The notes beneath the pieces were generated by a model, which was not told the DNA's origin, made no database searches, and saw nothing but the letters and a program-made list of their open reading frames with translations. This document shows, in pieces, positions 43,126-51,708 of a stretch of 64,000 bases of DNA (position 1 is the first letter of the stretch; each line of letters opens with the position of its first letter). A program made the position numbers and the translations under genes. Source of the stretch: Lachnospiraceae bacterium (GTDB lineage: Bacteria > Bacillota > Clostridia > Lachnospirales > Lachnospiraceae); NCBI GenBank assembly GCA_017427775.1, contig JAFRSD010000009.1, positions 1-64,000 of the forward strand, given 5' to 3'.

Positions 43126-44193
43126 ATGGCAGATAAAGTTTTGATGAAGGGCAATGAAGCCATTGCCGAAGCTGCCATTATGGCAGGCTGCCGATTCTAT
43201 TTCGGCTATCCGATCACGCCCCAGACCGAAGTTGCCGCTTACATGGCAAAGCGTATGCCTAAGATCGGCGGAACATTCCTTCAGGCGGAGAGTGAAATTG
43301 CAGCGATCAATATGTGTATCGGTGTTGCTTCGACCGGTAAGAGAGTTATGACGAGTTCCAGTAGCCCCGGAATCTCTCTTAAGGAAGAGGGCATCAGCTA
43401 TATGGCAGGCTGCGATCTTCCGGCATTGATCGTAAACGTTGAGCGAGGCGGCCCGGGTCTCGGCGGTATTCAGCCGTCCCAGTCCGACTATTTCCAGGCA
43501 ACCCGTGGCGGCGGGCATGGTGACTATCACCTTTTCGTTGTTGCTCCGGCAAGCGTTCAGGAAATGGTAAGCCTTACCGCACATGCATTTAACGTAGCGG
43601 AGAAGTATCGTGTTCCCGCAATGCTTCTTGCTGACGGTACGCTCGGCCAGATGATGGAGCCCGTATCCATCGAGGGTATCACCGTTGAGGATCATGACAA
43701 GTCATGGGCTCTCACCGGAACGGACTGCAAGAGAAAGCATAACATTATCAACTCCCTGTCTCTGCTTCCCGAGGAACTCGAGCAGTGGAACCTGGAGCGT
43801 TACAAGAGATACGAGAAGATTGAAGAGAACGAGCCCATGTGGGAAGAGTACATGACGGAAGATGCAGACATCTGCATCGTTGCGTTCGGTATCGCATCCC
43901 GTGTAAGCCGTAACGCCATTAAGGCGGCACGTGCACAGGGCATCAAGGTCGGCATGATCCGTCCGATCACCCTTTGGCCGTTCCCGAAGAAGCCTCTTGC
44001 CGCTATCGCTGACAAGGTTAAGGCGTTCGTTACCGTTGAGCTCAATATGGGCCAGATGGTTGAGGACGTTGAGCTTGCTACCCGCTGCAAGAAGCCGGTT
44101 CTCATGGCTAACCGCGTAGGCGGATGTATCCCGACTCCCGAGCAGGTTCTTGCTCAGATTGTCGAAGCCAATAAGTTAGGAGGTGCACAGTAA
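43126..44193 (+). CDS. vorB: 2-oxoacid:ferredoxin oxidoreductase, alpha subunit (VorB type)
   Basis: A 355-residue subunit with the pyrimidine-binding half of the active site: the N-terminal MKGNEAIAEAAIMAGCRFYFGYPITPQTE is the family signature, followed by FLQAESEIAAINMCIG, TSSSSPGISLKEEGISYMAG and NVERGGPGLGGIQPSQSDYFQATRGGGHGDY. The C terminus contains the VTVELNMGQMVEDVE segment. This length and motif set match VorB of branched-chain 2-oxoacid oxidoreductases. It is codon-optimised (many GTT, GCT, CGT), suggesting high expression. The next gene overlaps by one base. Confidence 0.93.
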   Translation: MADKVLMKGNEAIAEAAIMAGCRFYFGYPITPQTEVAAYMAKRMPKIGGTFLQAESEIAAINMCIGVASTGKRVMTSSSSPGISLKEEGISYMAGCDLPALIVNVERGGPGLGGIQPSQSDYFQATRGGGHGDYHLFVVAPASVQEMVSLTAHAFNVAEKYRVPAMLLADGTLGQMMEPVSIEGITVEDHDKSWALTGTDCKRKHNIINSLSLLPEELEQWNLERYKRYEKIEENEPMWEEYMTEDADICIVAFGIASRVSRNAIKAARAQGIKVGMIRPITLWPFPKKPLAAIADKVKAFVTVELNMGQMVEDVELATRCKKPVLMANRVGGCIPTPEQVLAQIVEANKLGGAQ

Positions 44194-44951
44194 TGGGTGA
44201 GATCGTATTCCAGAAACCGAAGTCACTGTGTGACGTTCCGCTTCATTATTGTCCCGGCTGCACGCATGGTATCGTGCATCGTCTCGTTGCGGAAGCAATC
44301 GACGAGCTCGGCATTGAGGGCAAGACCATCGGCGTAGCCAGCGTAGGTTGCTCCGTATTTACCTACAACTATTTTGAGTGTGATATGGTACAGGCCGCAC
44401 ACGGGCGTGCTCCGGCTGTTGCTACCGGTGTAAAGAGAAGTGATCCCAGTAAGATTGTATTCACTTACCAGGGCGACGGCGACCTCGCTTCCATCGGTAC
44501 CGCTGAGACGGTTCATTCCGCAGCGCGTAACGAGAATATCACGATTATCTTCATTAACAACGCAATTTACGGTATGACCGGCGGTCAGATGGCTCCTACC
44601 TCCCTTCCGGGACAGGTAACCCAGACTTCTCCTTACGGCCGTGACGTTAACACCGTCGGTTATCCGGTTCGCATCTGTGAGATGCTTTCGCAGCTGGAAG
44701 GACCGACCTACCTCGAGCGTGTTGCCGTTAACAACGTAAAGAACGTTAAGGCTGCCAAGAAGGCTATCAAGAAAGCGTTCCAGAATCAGGTTGAGGGCAA
44801 GGGCTTCTCCCTGATCGAGGTTGTTTCCACCTGCCCGACCAACTGGGGTAAGACTCCCGAGAAGGCTATGGAGTGGCTTGAGGAGAACATGCTTCCTTAC
44901 TATCCGCTCGGCGTTTACAAGGATAAGACTGCGGCAAAGGAGGACAAATAA
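44193..44951 (+). CDS. vorA: 2-oxoacid:ferredoxin oxidoreductase, TPP-binding subunit (VorA type)
   Basis: A 252-residue TPP-binding subunit. HYCPGCTHGIVHRL is the conserved N-terminal motif near residues 17-30; the TPP-Mg motif is GDGDLASIGTAE ending in INNAIYGMTGGQ (near 94-131), then PTSLPGQVTQTSPYG. It couples decarboxylation of a 2-oxoacid, or the reverse carboxylation of an acyl-CoA, to ferredoxin. TAATG overlap with the preceding gene shows coupling. Confidence 0.93.
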   Translation: MGEIVFQKPKSLCDVPLHYCPGCTHGIVHRLVAEAIDELGIEGKTIGVASVGCSVFTYNYFECDMVQAAHGRAPAVATGVKRSDPSKIVFTYQGDGDLASIGTAETVHSAARNENITIIFINNAIYGMTGGQMAPTSLPGQVTQTSPYGRDVNTVGYPVRICEMLSQLEGPTYLERVAVNNVKNVKAAKKAIKKAFQNQVEGKGFSLIEVVSTCPTNWGKTPEKAMEWLEENMLPYYPLGVYKDKTAAKEDK

Positions 44952-44952
44952 T

Positions 44953-45492
44953 ATGGCACAGACCGGTATGCTTTTTGCAGGTTTCGGCGGACAGGGTATT
45001 CTGTTCTCCGGCAAATTCTGCGCTTATGACGGACTGATCTCCGACAAGCAGGTCAGCTGGCTTCCTTCTTACGGTCCCGAGATGCGTGGAGGTACCGCAA
45101 GCTGCAGCGTTGTATTCAGCGATGAGATCATCGGCTCCCCGATCGTTACGAATCCTGATATCCTCGTTGTCATGAACCTTCCTTCTCTGGACAAATACGA
45201 ATCCGCTGTTGTTCCGGGCGGAAAGATCTTTTATGATTCGACGCTGATCGGCCGTTCGGTTGCAAGAACCGACGTAACGGCTTATGCCGTTCCCGCTACG
45301 AAGCTCGCTGCCGACAACGGAATGCCTACCCTTGCAAACATGATCCTTGTAGGTAAGATGATCAAGGAAACCGGTATCATCTCCACCGAGAACATCGACA
45401 AGATCATTGACAAGATCGTAAGTGCCCGTCATCAGGACCTCAAGGAACTGAACGCGAAAGCAATCAAGATGGGATTTGACTACGCAGAGTAA
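44953..45492 (+). CDS. vorC: 2-oxoacid:ferredoxin oxidoreductase, gamma subunit (VorC type)
   Basis: A 179-residue CoA-site subunit. The start [21 protein letters not shown] is the family hallmark (residues 10-30), followed by [24 protein letters not shown]. The start is the ATG one base after the vorA stop; a longer upstream frame overlaps vorA and is rejected. Last gene of the cluster, followed by a terminator. Confidence 0.92.
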   Translation: MAQTGMLFAGFGGQGILFSGKFCAYDGLISDKQVSWLPSYGPEMRGGTASCSVVFSDEIIGSPIVTNPDILVVMNLPSLDKYESAVVPGGKIFYDSTLIGRSVARTDVTAYAVPATKLAADNGMPTLANMILVGKMIKETGIISTENIDKIIDKIVSARHQDLKELNAKAIKMGFDYAE

Positions 45493-45506
45493 TCTGAAAA
45501 ACAACG

Positions 45507-45541
45507 ACAGGCCGGAGGGATTTCCTTCCGGTCTGTTTTTT
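45507..45541 (+). terminator. Terminator of the VOR operon
   Basis: ACAGGCCGGA... and its complement ...TTCCGGTCTGT form a stem of about 11 bp followed by seven T residues. Confidence 0.88.
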
Positions 45542-45567
45542 ATGGGAACGGAACTTCGCATAGAAAG

Positions 45568-45605
45568 AAAAAACTGCCGCATCAAAGCGGCAGTTTTTTA
45601 GGTTA
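45568..45605 (-). terminator. Terminator of the GH9 gene
   Basis: A perfect 13-bp stem AAAAAACTGCCGC/GCGGCAGTTTTTT (45568-45580 with 45587-45599) ends in T-runs on both strands. On the minus strand it follows the GH9 stop by about 55 bases. Confidence 0.85.
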
Positions 45606-45653
45606 TTACGCGAAGCGGGTAAACGGATTACGCGCTTAAATGAATGAGCATGG

Positions 45654-47267
45654 TTATGAGAAGCAGGCAAATACGAGTACGGTGATCGAGTTCCAATAGA
45701 TGGCGATTTCGTTGGTGGAGAAGGAGCCTACATCGTCCAGGTGACACAGAAGCGGAGGCGTTCCCTCGGGGATGGCTGCCTTTGCAGGCTCATCATACAC
45801 ACGGGCGCTCGGGCCGCCGGATACGAGGCCGGGATACGGATATTCCACGTTGTCGCTTGCGGTCGGGCGGTTGTGCGGGTTATGGAACGCGCCGGCGCCG
45901 TGGCCGGTGATGTAACTCCGGTTCAGCGGATTGCGTCCGAGGAGATAATGAATATTCTCTTCGGCAGCTGAAGCATAAGCCGTGTTGCCGGTCAGGAACG
46001 AAGCAACGAGCAGTGACATGGCGCAGTTCATGACAACCATATTGCTTCCCCATACAAAGCCCTCTAACGGCATCGCAAGGCGGTAGCCGTTCTTGTCCGC
46101 CAGTTCGAGGAGTTCGTCGGCATGTTTACGATAAGCGTCCGAGAATACTGTGAACAGTTCGTCCGGGAAGGATTCGGCGGGAGCGAAGAGAACGCTGAGC
46201 CCGGCAAATCCGCCGACCTGTCCCCATCCGAGGGCGGTTTTATTGATATCGGCCGAGGCCAGTTTGGTAAGTTCGGCAAGATCGCGTGCTTCCCCGGTCA
46301 GGCGGAATATTTCCGCGAACATCCACATGCGCTCGTCGCGGTCATCCTTGTCCCAATAGCCTCCGGTCCAGTTTCCGGGCGGATTGCGGAATTCGATAAT
46401 GTCGGGGTGCGCGTATAAGAAGTCGCGTGCCGCGAGTGCGGCAGCCTTCAGCTTGCCGGCAAATGAGCAGTCGAACTTTTTATAGATACGAGCCGCAAGC
46501 GCGGTCACGGCCGCAAAATCGGCGGTCGCCATCGAGGAGATCGGGTAGAGGATCATCTGATCCTTATCCTCCTCGGGCATGATAAATCCGCAGAACCGTT
46601 CGGTAGTGATCTTGTGATAGACACTGCCGTCCTCGGCCTGCATCTTAAGAAGCCATTCAAGTTCGTAACGGCATTCGTTCAGAATGTCGGGAACGCCGTT
46701 ACCGCTTTCGGGAATGAAAAGGGTCGGGCATTTGTCCGCGAACAGTTCGTAGGTATAGAGAAGATGGCCTAACGCAACGGCACCGGGCGTCGTGTAGCGG
46801 CCGTAATCGCCGGCATCATGCCAGCCGCCGGTAATCGGAGGAAGCATCTTGTTATCACTGTAGCGAAGGGTGCTTCCGCTGTGGCATTTTTTATGCTGGT
46901 AGGGACCGGCATACTTTTCGGTAAGCGCGCAGCCGCAGCGCATGAAGTAGAACATATGGATCAAATCTTCGAATGCTTTACGGTAAACGTCGCCGGAAAT
47001 CGAAAACGAATCCGATCGGCTACAATCGTAGTATTCGATAAAATAACGGCCTTCGTCTTTTACATGGCTGAAATCGGCCCAATACAGCGTTTCTCCGGAA
47101 TAGGAATCACTTCCAAATGCTTGAATGCCTAGTTCTACTTTTGTAGAATCGGACTCGTTCACAAGCGCAAGAGAACCATTTAAAGGCTCGTCGGAAGCTA
47201 TCACGGCGATCTTTTGGTCTCCGGGACGATACCCGAGCTGATTGACGTGAATCTTCATATCTGTCAT
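45654..47267 (-). CDS. Glycoside hydrolase family 9 (cellulase-type), cytoplasmic
   Basis: A 537-residue GH9 enzyme: an N-terminal Ig-like CelD_N module (residues about 4-85; IHVNQLGYRPGDQKIAVI) and a catalytic alpha/alpha barrel. The catalytic base and substrate Asp residues are in GGWHDAGDYGRYTTPGAVALG near 147-167; the acid Glu is in DDVGSFSTNEIAIYWNS near 513-529. There is no signal peptide, so it is likely an intracellular exo-glucosidase on cello-oligosaccharides, as known for other CelD_N-GH9 proteins. Two ATGs occur nine bases apart; the first follows GGGGAGG closely. Confidence 0.93.
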   Translation of the reverse strand: MTDMKIHVNQLGYRPGDQKIAVIASDEPLNGSLALVNESDSTKVELGIQAFGSDSYSGETLYWADFSHVKDEGRYFIEYYDCSRSDSFSISGDVYRKAFEDLIHMFYFMRCGCALTEKYAGPYQHKKCHSGSTLRYSDNKMLPPITGGWHDAGDYGRYTTPGAVALGHLLYTYELFADKCPTLFIPESGNGVPDILNECRYELEWLLKMQAEDGSVYHKITTERFCGFIMPEEDKDQMILYPISSMATADFAAVTALAARIYKKFDCSFAGKLKAAALAARDFLYAHPDIIEFRNPPGNWTGGYWDKDDRDERMWMFAEIFRLTGEARDLAELTKLASADINKTALGWGQVGGFAGLSVLFAPAESFPDELFTVFSDAYRKHADELLELADKNGYRLAMPLEGFVWGSNMVVMNCAMSLLVASFLTGNTAYASAAEENIHYLLGRNPLNRSYITGHGAGAFHNPHNRPTASDNVEYPYPGLVSGGPSARVYDEPAKAAIPEGTPPLLCHLDDVGSFSTNEIAIYWNSITVLVFACFS

Positions 47268-47292
47268 AACCTCCCCTTTCGGTATTGTACAC

Positions 47293-47298
47293 AGTATA
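47293..47298 (-). promoter_or_regulatory. Extended -10 promoter of the GH9 gene
   Basis: On the minus strand TGT followed by TATACT (47293-47298); the -35 is weak (TTCATG 16 bp upstream). Confidence 0.45.
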
Positions 47299-47341
47299 AC
47301 AGAGTATGAGCCTGCATGAACATAGATTTTCTTATCATTTT

Positions 47342-47363
47342 CCGCAACAATGCGGCTTTTTTT
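47342..47363 (+). terminator. Short terminator-like hairpin
   Basis: CCGCA/TGCGG (5-bp stem, 4-base loop) followed by CTTTTTTT. It lies in the GH9/acidic-protein intergenic region where no plus-strand gene ends, so its purpose is unclear. Confidence 0.4.
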
Positions 47364-47401
47364 ATGTAGTATATCACAATTCTTTAATTATTGTTGTGGA
47401 A

Positions 47402-47434
47402 TTGGCAACAAGGATGTGATATGATACATATAAT
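47402..47434 (+). promoter_or_regulatory. Candidate promoter of the acidic repeat protein gene
   Basis: TTGGCA (47402-47407) with TACATA 17 bp on (47425-47430), overlapping a better -10 TATAAT (47429-47434) that lacks a correctly spaced -35. Confidence 0.35.
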
Positions 47435-47505
47435 AGTTATTTCTATTACTATGCCCTTTTTTCGCGCGAGGAACGGGCATTAAGCTCTTTCACGGAGGAA
47501 TGGAT

Positions 47506-50500
47506 ATGATTAAATCCAAACTTCAAATTCGGCAGGAATCCCTGATTCCGTATCTCGCCGCCATCTGTGCGATGGTCGCAACCTTTATCCTTTTCCTTGA
47601 CTGGAATGTCAGCAAAGGAGGGGCTGTCAAACTGGCGATGGACAATTCTATGAAGGGAGAGGTGCTGATCAAGATCGGATGGGTGCTGCAGATACTCGGA
47701 ATGATCGCGATGCTCGTGTGTCTGTTCGCACTGGTCAGAAAGTCGCTGATGCTTCTGGCAATTCCCATCGGACTGAACGCGCTCGGCTTATTGTTCCGCT
47801 CGCTTGCAGACAGTAAGTACTGGATCGCGCTGGTGATCTTCCTGCTGACCGGATGGTGCTTTGTGATGGCGGTCGATGCCGGACAATCGGCATTTAAAAC
47901 CATAACCTATGTATTGTGTTTCGTATCACTCGGGCTGACAATTCTGCTGTGTATTCCGGGAGTTGTCGAGAGTGTCGGAAACATGATCGGAAGCTTCCGG
48001 CCGCTCCTCTGTTATCAGGATGGCGCCACGGAGGAAGGCACCGCGGCGGTTTGGAACTGGAATGTATCCTATATCGTATATATTGTTTCGTATTTGTCCG
48101 TAATCCTGTTGATCCTGTTCGGCTCGACAACACAGTTTGTCGCCGAGACCGAAGAGGAAAAGGACGGAGGCGCCGCAGAGGCAGGCGGTGATCCGTTCGA
48201 GGCAATGAAGAATCTTTACAAGCTTAAGAGCGGAGCGGAGGAGCAAGTGAAGAAAGAAAACGAAGAGAAAGCACCCGAGAAGCCCGTGAAGGAGAACGTA
48301 AAGCCGGAGCCGGAAAAGGTGATCGTCGAGGAAGTGGTTCCCGAAAAGGAAGCCGCCCAGTCGGTCGGAGCCGAGCCGGTATATACCGTTCCGGTAAGCG
48401 GTTCAAGACTGCAGAAGTCTTTGAAAGAGGAAATCGTTTACGACCGCGACCAGAAGCTGGAACACAGAAATGTCGTAAGGTCATTTTCCGTTGTCGGTAT
48501 GATCATCAGCTTTCTGATGATGGTCGGAGGCGTCCTGCTTCTGACAGATGTCATTCACCTGCAGTACAACACGATCTGCGGTATTATGCTGATCGCAGTC
48601 GGCGTCGGATTGTTCTGTGTGTTCGGTAACAATCTGACTTACAAAGAATACTATATGAAGACAATCGTTACCGAGCGAAAGGTTGTTCATGAAGAGAGCA
48701 ACTGGGAAGAGGTACTTGCGAACCGTCTTGAGGAAGATGAGAGGAACATTGCGAGCCTTACCGAGACATATGCCCGCATGACCGATATGTATGCGAAACT
48801 GCTCGCGTCTACCGCGGAGCTGTCGAACAGCGTGAAAGCGCTCGGCATGCGTGCGGCACAGCAGGAGCTTCCGGTTTCGGATGACGTAAGCCGTGCGGCT
48901 GAGGAGCCGGCACCCGCTCCGTATACGGAAGAGGATGACACGGACGAAGAGCTGAGACGGATCGAAGAAGAACTCCGCGCGATTGATGCTGAGGCCGAGA
49001 GACAGCGTGCCGAGGCAGAGCGGATTGCCCGCGAGCAGGAAGAGCGCCGCAGAGCTGAGGAAGAGCTTCGCAAGGCTGAAGAGGAACGCCTGAGAGCCGA
49101 AGAGGAACTTCGCAGAGAAGCGGAAGAGCGTATCGCAAGGGAGAATGCCGCGAGACTTGCCCGTGAAGAGGAAGAGCGGATCGCCCGTGAAGCTGAGGAA
49201 AGAATTGCAAGAGAAGCCGAGGAGCGGATCGCCCGCGAGGCTGAGGAAAGAATTGCGAAGGAAGCCGAAGAGAGACTTGCCAAAGAAGCCGAGGAGGCTG
49301 CAAGAAAGCATCTGGCTGAGGCATTCGGTGATGAGTTCGGCGCCGATGAAGTGGCGAAGGCATATGAGGCGGCCATGGCAGAGGGGCTGTCCTCCAAGGA
49401 TATAGCAAACAGCTTCCGTAAGGAAAGCCTGGCAGCAGCTGCCGCGGTACCGGTAGTTGCAGCAGTCGCTACAGATGCAGCCGAAGCAGAAGAGCCCGTA
49501 GCGGAAAATGTGACGGAAGTTGCAGAAGCAATTGAAGAACCTGTAGCTGAAGCAATTGAAGAACCTGTAGCGGAAGCCGTTGAGACCGTCGAGGAAGCCG
49601 CTGCGGAAGTAACAGAAGCGGTTGAAGATATTCCCGCAGTTGTTGAAGAAAAGGTTGAGGAGATTTCCGAAGCCGTAGAAGAAATTCCTGAGACGGTGGA
49701 AGAGACGGTTGCTGAGGCTGTCGAGGAGATTCCCGAGGCGGTTGAAGAGAAGGCCGAAGATATAGTCGAGGAGATTCCCGAGACAATCGAAGAAGTTACC
49801 GAAGAAATTACCGAATCGGCAGAAGATAAGATTGAGGAAACTGCCGAAGCAATTGAAGAGCCTGCAGCGGAAGTTACAGAGACAGTTGAAGAGGCTGTCG
49901 AAGAAGTAACGGAACCCGCAGATGAGGCTATTGAAGAAATCGGCGATGCCGCCGCGGAAGCAACCGAAACTGCTGAAAATATTTCGGAGGCTGTCGAGGA
50001 GATCCCTGAGGCGGTTGAAGATAAGGCCGCTGAAGTAGTTGAGGAGATTCCTGAGGCGGTTGAAGAGAAGGCCGAAGAGGTAGTCGAGGAGATTCCCGAG
50101 GCAATCGAAGAAGTTACCGAAGAAATTACCGAATCGGCAGAAGATAAGATTGAGGAAGCCACCGAAGCAATTGAAGAGCCTGTAGCGGAAGTTACTGAGA
50201 CAGTTGAAGATAATGCCGAAGAATTAACTGAAACCGCAGACGAAGCAATTGCGGAAGTAACCGAAACTGCTGAAGATATTTCGGAGGCGGTTGAGGAGAT
50301 CCCTGAGGCGGTTGAGGAGGCTGCCGACACATTCACGATTCCGACATACTCCTTCCCCGCAGCGCCTAAGACGGAAGAGGAACCCGATGAGATTCCGGAT
50401 CCGTTCGGCGGCGAGATTGAGCCGGCAAATGATAACGCCGATTTGATCAGTCAGATCAGTTCGGACATTTATAAACCTGTTTACCAGGATACACCCGCTT

Positions 50501-51561
50501 CGAACCAGAGCTGGTTCATGGGTGACCGGATTGCAGACGATTCGGCGGCAAAGGAAAGCAGTCCCGCATTCAGCTTCTTCGGAGGCCTCGGACTTCAGGA
50601 TGAGGATAACGGCTCCCGGTCGGAAGACGATTACGGAACAGTTCCTCAAAATGAAGAGACATCCGATTTCGGATTCGGTGCGCAGGATACTGCAACAGAC
50701 AGCTTCGGATTTGGCCCGCAGAATGGTTCGTGGAACAGCGAAACTCCGGGTGAAGCGGATGGTGCTTCCGACGAGGACGATGCTTACGGAACCAATCCTT
50801 ACGGATACGAACCGGTCAGAACGGAACGCGAGATTATCGAAGGATTTGTCCTTCCTACGTTCAACGGTTTGGGATTTGACACACCTGACGAGAATGAATC
50901 CTACGAGGACGATTTCTACAAGCCCGGATACAAGATTAAATCTTTCGCCAAGAAGAATACTTCCTGGATGGAGGATGATGAGGTAGACGATTTCGGTACA
51001 CCGGTAACACCGGAGGGAATCAAGCTCGATGATCTCGTAAGACCGGCCGAGGCGAAAACCGAGACCGTGGATGTCCCGATGAATGAAGAGCCTGCGGTTC
51101 CGATGGATGACGAACCGGAGCTCCCGATGGACGAGGAGCCTGCGCTTCCGATGGATGAGGAACCGGAACTTCCGATGGACCTTGAGCCTGACCTTCCGAT
51201 GGATGACGAGCCGGATGTCCCGATGGACGATGAACCCGAGCTTCCGATGAATGACGAGCCGGTTACTCCGATGGACGACGAGCCGGTTGCTCCGATGGAC
51301 GACGAGCCCGAATTTCCCGTTGAAGAACCGAAGGAAGAGCCGGCAGCGGAGACTCCCGCAGAGCCTGTTTCCGAAGAGGCTGAAAAGCCCGCGGAAGGCG
51401 AAGAGGACAAAGCGGGCGACGAGAAGGCCGAAGTAGCCAAGGAAGAGAAGAAGGAGGACGGCGACCGTCTTACCAGACTCCAGCAGAAACTTGCCGAGAT
51501 TCGCGCACGTAACAGTGAGAAATACGGCGGAGACATCTTCCTCGGAGATGACGATTTCTAG
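47506..51561 (+). CDS. Giant acidic repeat-rich membrane protein, unknown function
   Basis: A 1351-residue protein. The start at 47506 is seven bases from GGAGG; the ATG at 47500 is too near. Residues about 15-220 hold six hydrophobic segments; a charged linker follows, then two more helices about 325-380, so the rest is anchored by a membrane core. Residues about 480-610 are an Arg/Glu coiled coil (EERIAREAEERIAREAEER). Residues about 650-945 are a Glu/Val/Ala/Ile repeat built on EEIPEAVEE and EVTEAVE units, including a duplication of about 50 codons repeated 318 bases (106 residues) apart. After a linker, about 1190-1275 is an octapeptide-type repeat of PMDDEPEL/PMDEEPAL, and the end is a short basic-acidic helix. 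No catalytic motif is seen. Confidence 0.75.
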   Translation: MIKSKLQIRQESLIPYLAAICAMVATFILFLDWNVSKGGAVKLAMDNSMKGEVLIKIGWVLQILGMIAMLVCLFALVRKSLMLLAIPIGLNALGLLFRSLADSKYWIALVIFLLTGWCFVMAVDAGQSAFKTITYVLCFVSLGLTILLCIPGVVESVGNMIGSFRPLLCYQDGATEEGTAAVWNWNVSYIVYIVSYLSVILLILFGSTTQFVAETEEEKDGGAAEAGGDPFEAMKNLYKLKSGAEEQVKKENEEKAPEKPVKENVKPEPEKVIVEEVVPEKEAAQSVGAEPVYTVPVSGSRLQKSLKEEIVYDRDQKLEHRNVVRSFSVVGMIISFLMMVGGVLLLTDVIHLQYNTICGIMLIAVGVGLFCVFGNNLTYKEYYMKTIVTERKVVHEESNWEEVLANRLEEDERNIASLTETYARMTDMYAKLLASTAELSNSVKALGMRAAQQELPVSDDVSRAAEEPAPAPYTEEDDTDEELRRIEEELRAIDAEAERQRAEAERIAREQEERRRAEEELRKAEEERLRAEEELRREAEERIARENAARLAREEEERIAREAEERIAREAEERIAREAEERIAKEAEERLAKEAEEAARKHLAEAFGDEFGADEVAKAYEAAMAEGLSSKDIANSFRKESLAAAAAVPVVAAVATDAAEAEEPVAENVTEVAEAIEEPVAEAIEEPVAEAVETVEEAAAEVTEAVEDIPAVVEEKVEEISEAVEEIPETVEETVAEAVEEIPEAVEEKAEDIVEEIPETIEEVTEEITESAEDKIEETAEAIEEPAAEVTETVEEAVEEVTEPADEAIEEIGDAAAEATETAENISEAVEEIPEAVEDKAAEVVEEIPEAVEEKAEEVVEEIPEAIEEVTEEITESAEDKIEEATEAIEEPVAEVTETVEDNAEELTETADEAIAEVTETAEDISEAVEEIPEAVEEAADTFTIPTYSFPAAPKTEEEPDEIPDPFGGEIEPANDNADLISQISSDIYKPVYQDTPASNQSWFMGDRIADDSAAKESSPAFSFFGGLGLQDEDNGSRSEDDYGTVPQNEETSDFGFGAQDTATDSFGFGPQNGSWNSETPGEADGASDEDDAYGTNPYGYEPVRTEREIIEGFVLPTFNGLGFDTPDENESYEDDFYKPGYKIKSFAKKNTSWMEDDEVDDFGTPVTPEGIKLDDLVRPAEAKTETVDVPMNEEPAVPMDDEPELPMDEEPALPMDEEPELPMDLEPDLPMDDEPDVPMDDEPELPMNDEPVTPMDDEPVAPMDDEPEFPVEEPKEEPAAETPAEPVSEEAEKPAEGEEDKAGDEKAEVAKEEKKEDGDRLTRLQQKLAEIRARNSEKYGGDIFLGDDDF
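49726..50230 (+). repeat. Long imperfect internal duplication, 318-bp period
   Basis: About 150-170 bases beginning at 49726 recur from 50044 with few changes, within the Glu-rich part of the acidic protein. The copies keep the reading frame (106 codons apart). Confidence 0.75.
51079..51320 (+). repeat. 24-bp period repeats encoding PMDxEPxx
   Basis: Ten or so tandem units built on CCGATGGAYGAYGARCC encode the octapeptide repeats near the C terminus of the acidic protein. Confidence 0.8.
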
Positions 51562-51573
51562 AATGACTGAAAG

Positions 51574-51600
51574 GCGAGCCCCAAGCGGGCTCGCTTTTTT
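51574..51600 (+). terminator. Rho-independent terminator
   Basis: GCGAGCCC/GGGCTCGC (8-bp stem, 51574-51581 with 51587-51594) followed by six T residues. Confidence 0.9.
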
Positions 51601-51623
51601 ATGCGGAAAATGTGCGGTTTCAT

Positions 51624-51652
51624 TTGCCGTAAAGAAAGATGTATGATATGAT
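51624..51652 (+). promoter_or_regulatory. Promoter of tcdA
   Basis: TTGCCG (51624-51629), a 17-bp spacer and TATGAT (51647-51652). Confidence 0.65.
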
Positions 51653-51708
51653 GGATTCGGTCCGAAGAGGCAGCTCGTCGGATCAATTTATGAATGGAGC
51701 GGGAAAGC

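Noticed and set aside
48687-50336. Ser/Ala-rich minus-strand frame opposite the acidic protein
   Set aside because: The Ser-Ser-Ala pattern is the complement of Glu-rich repeat codons; there is no start site or promoter.
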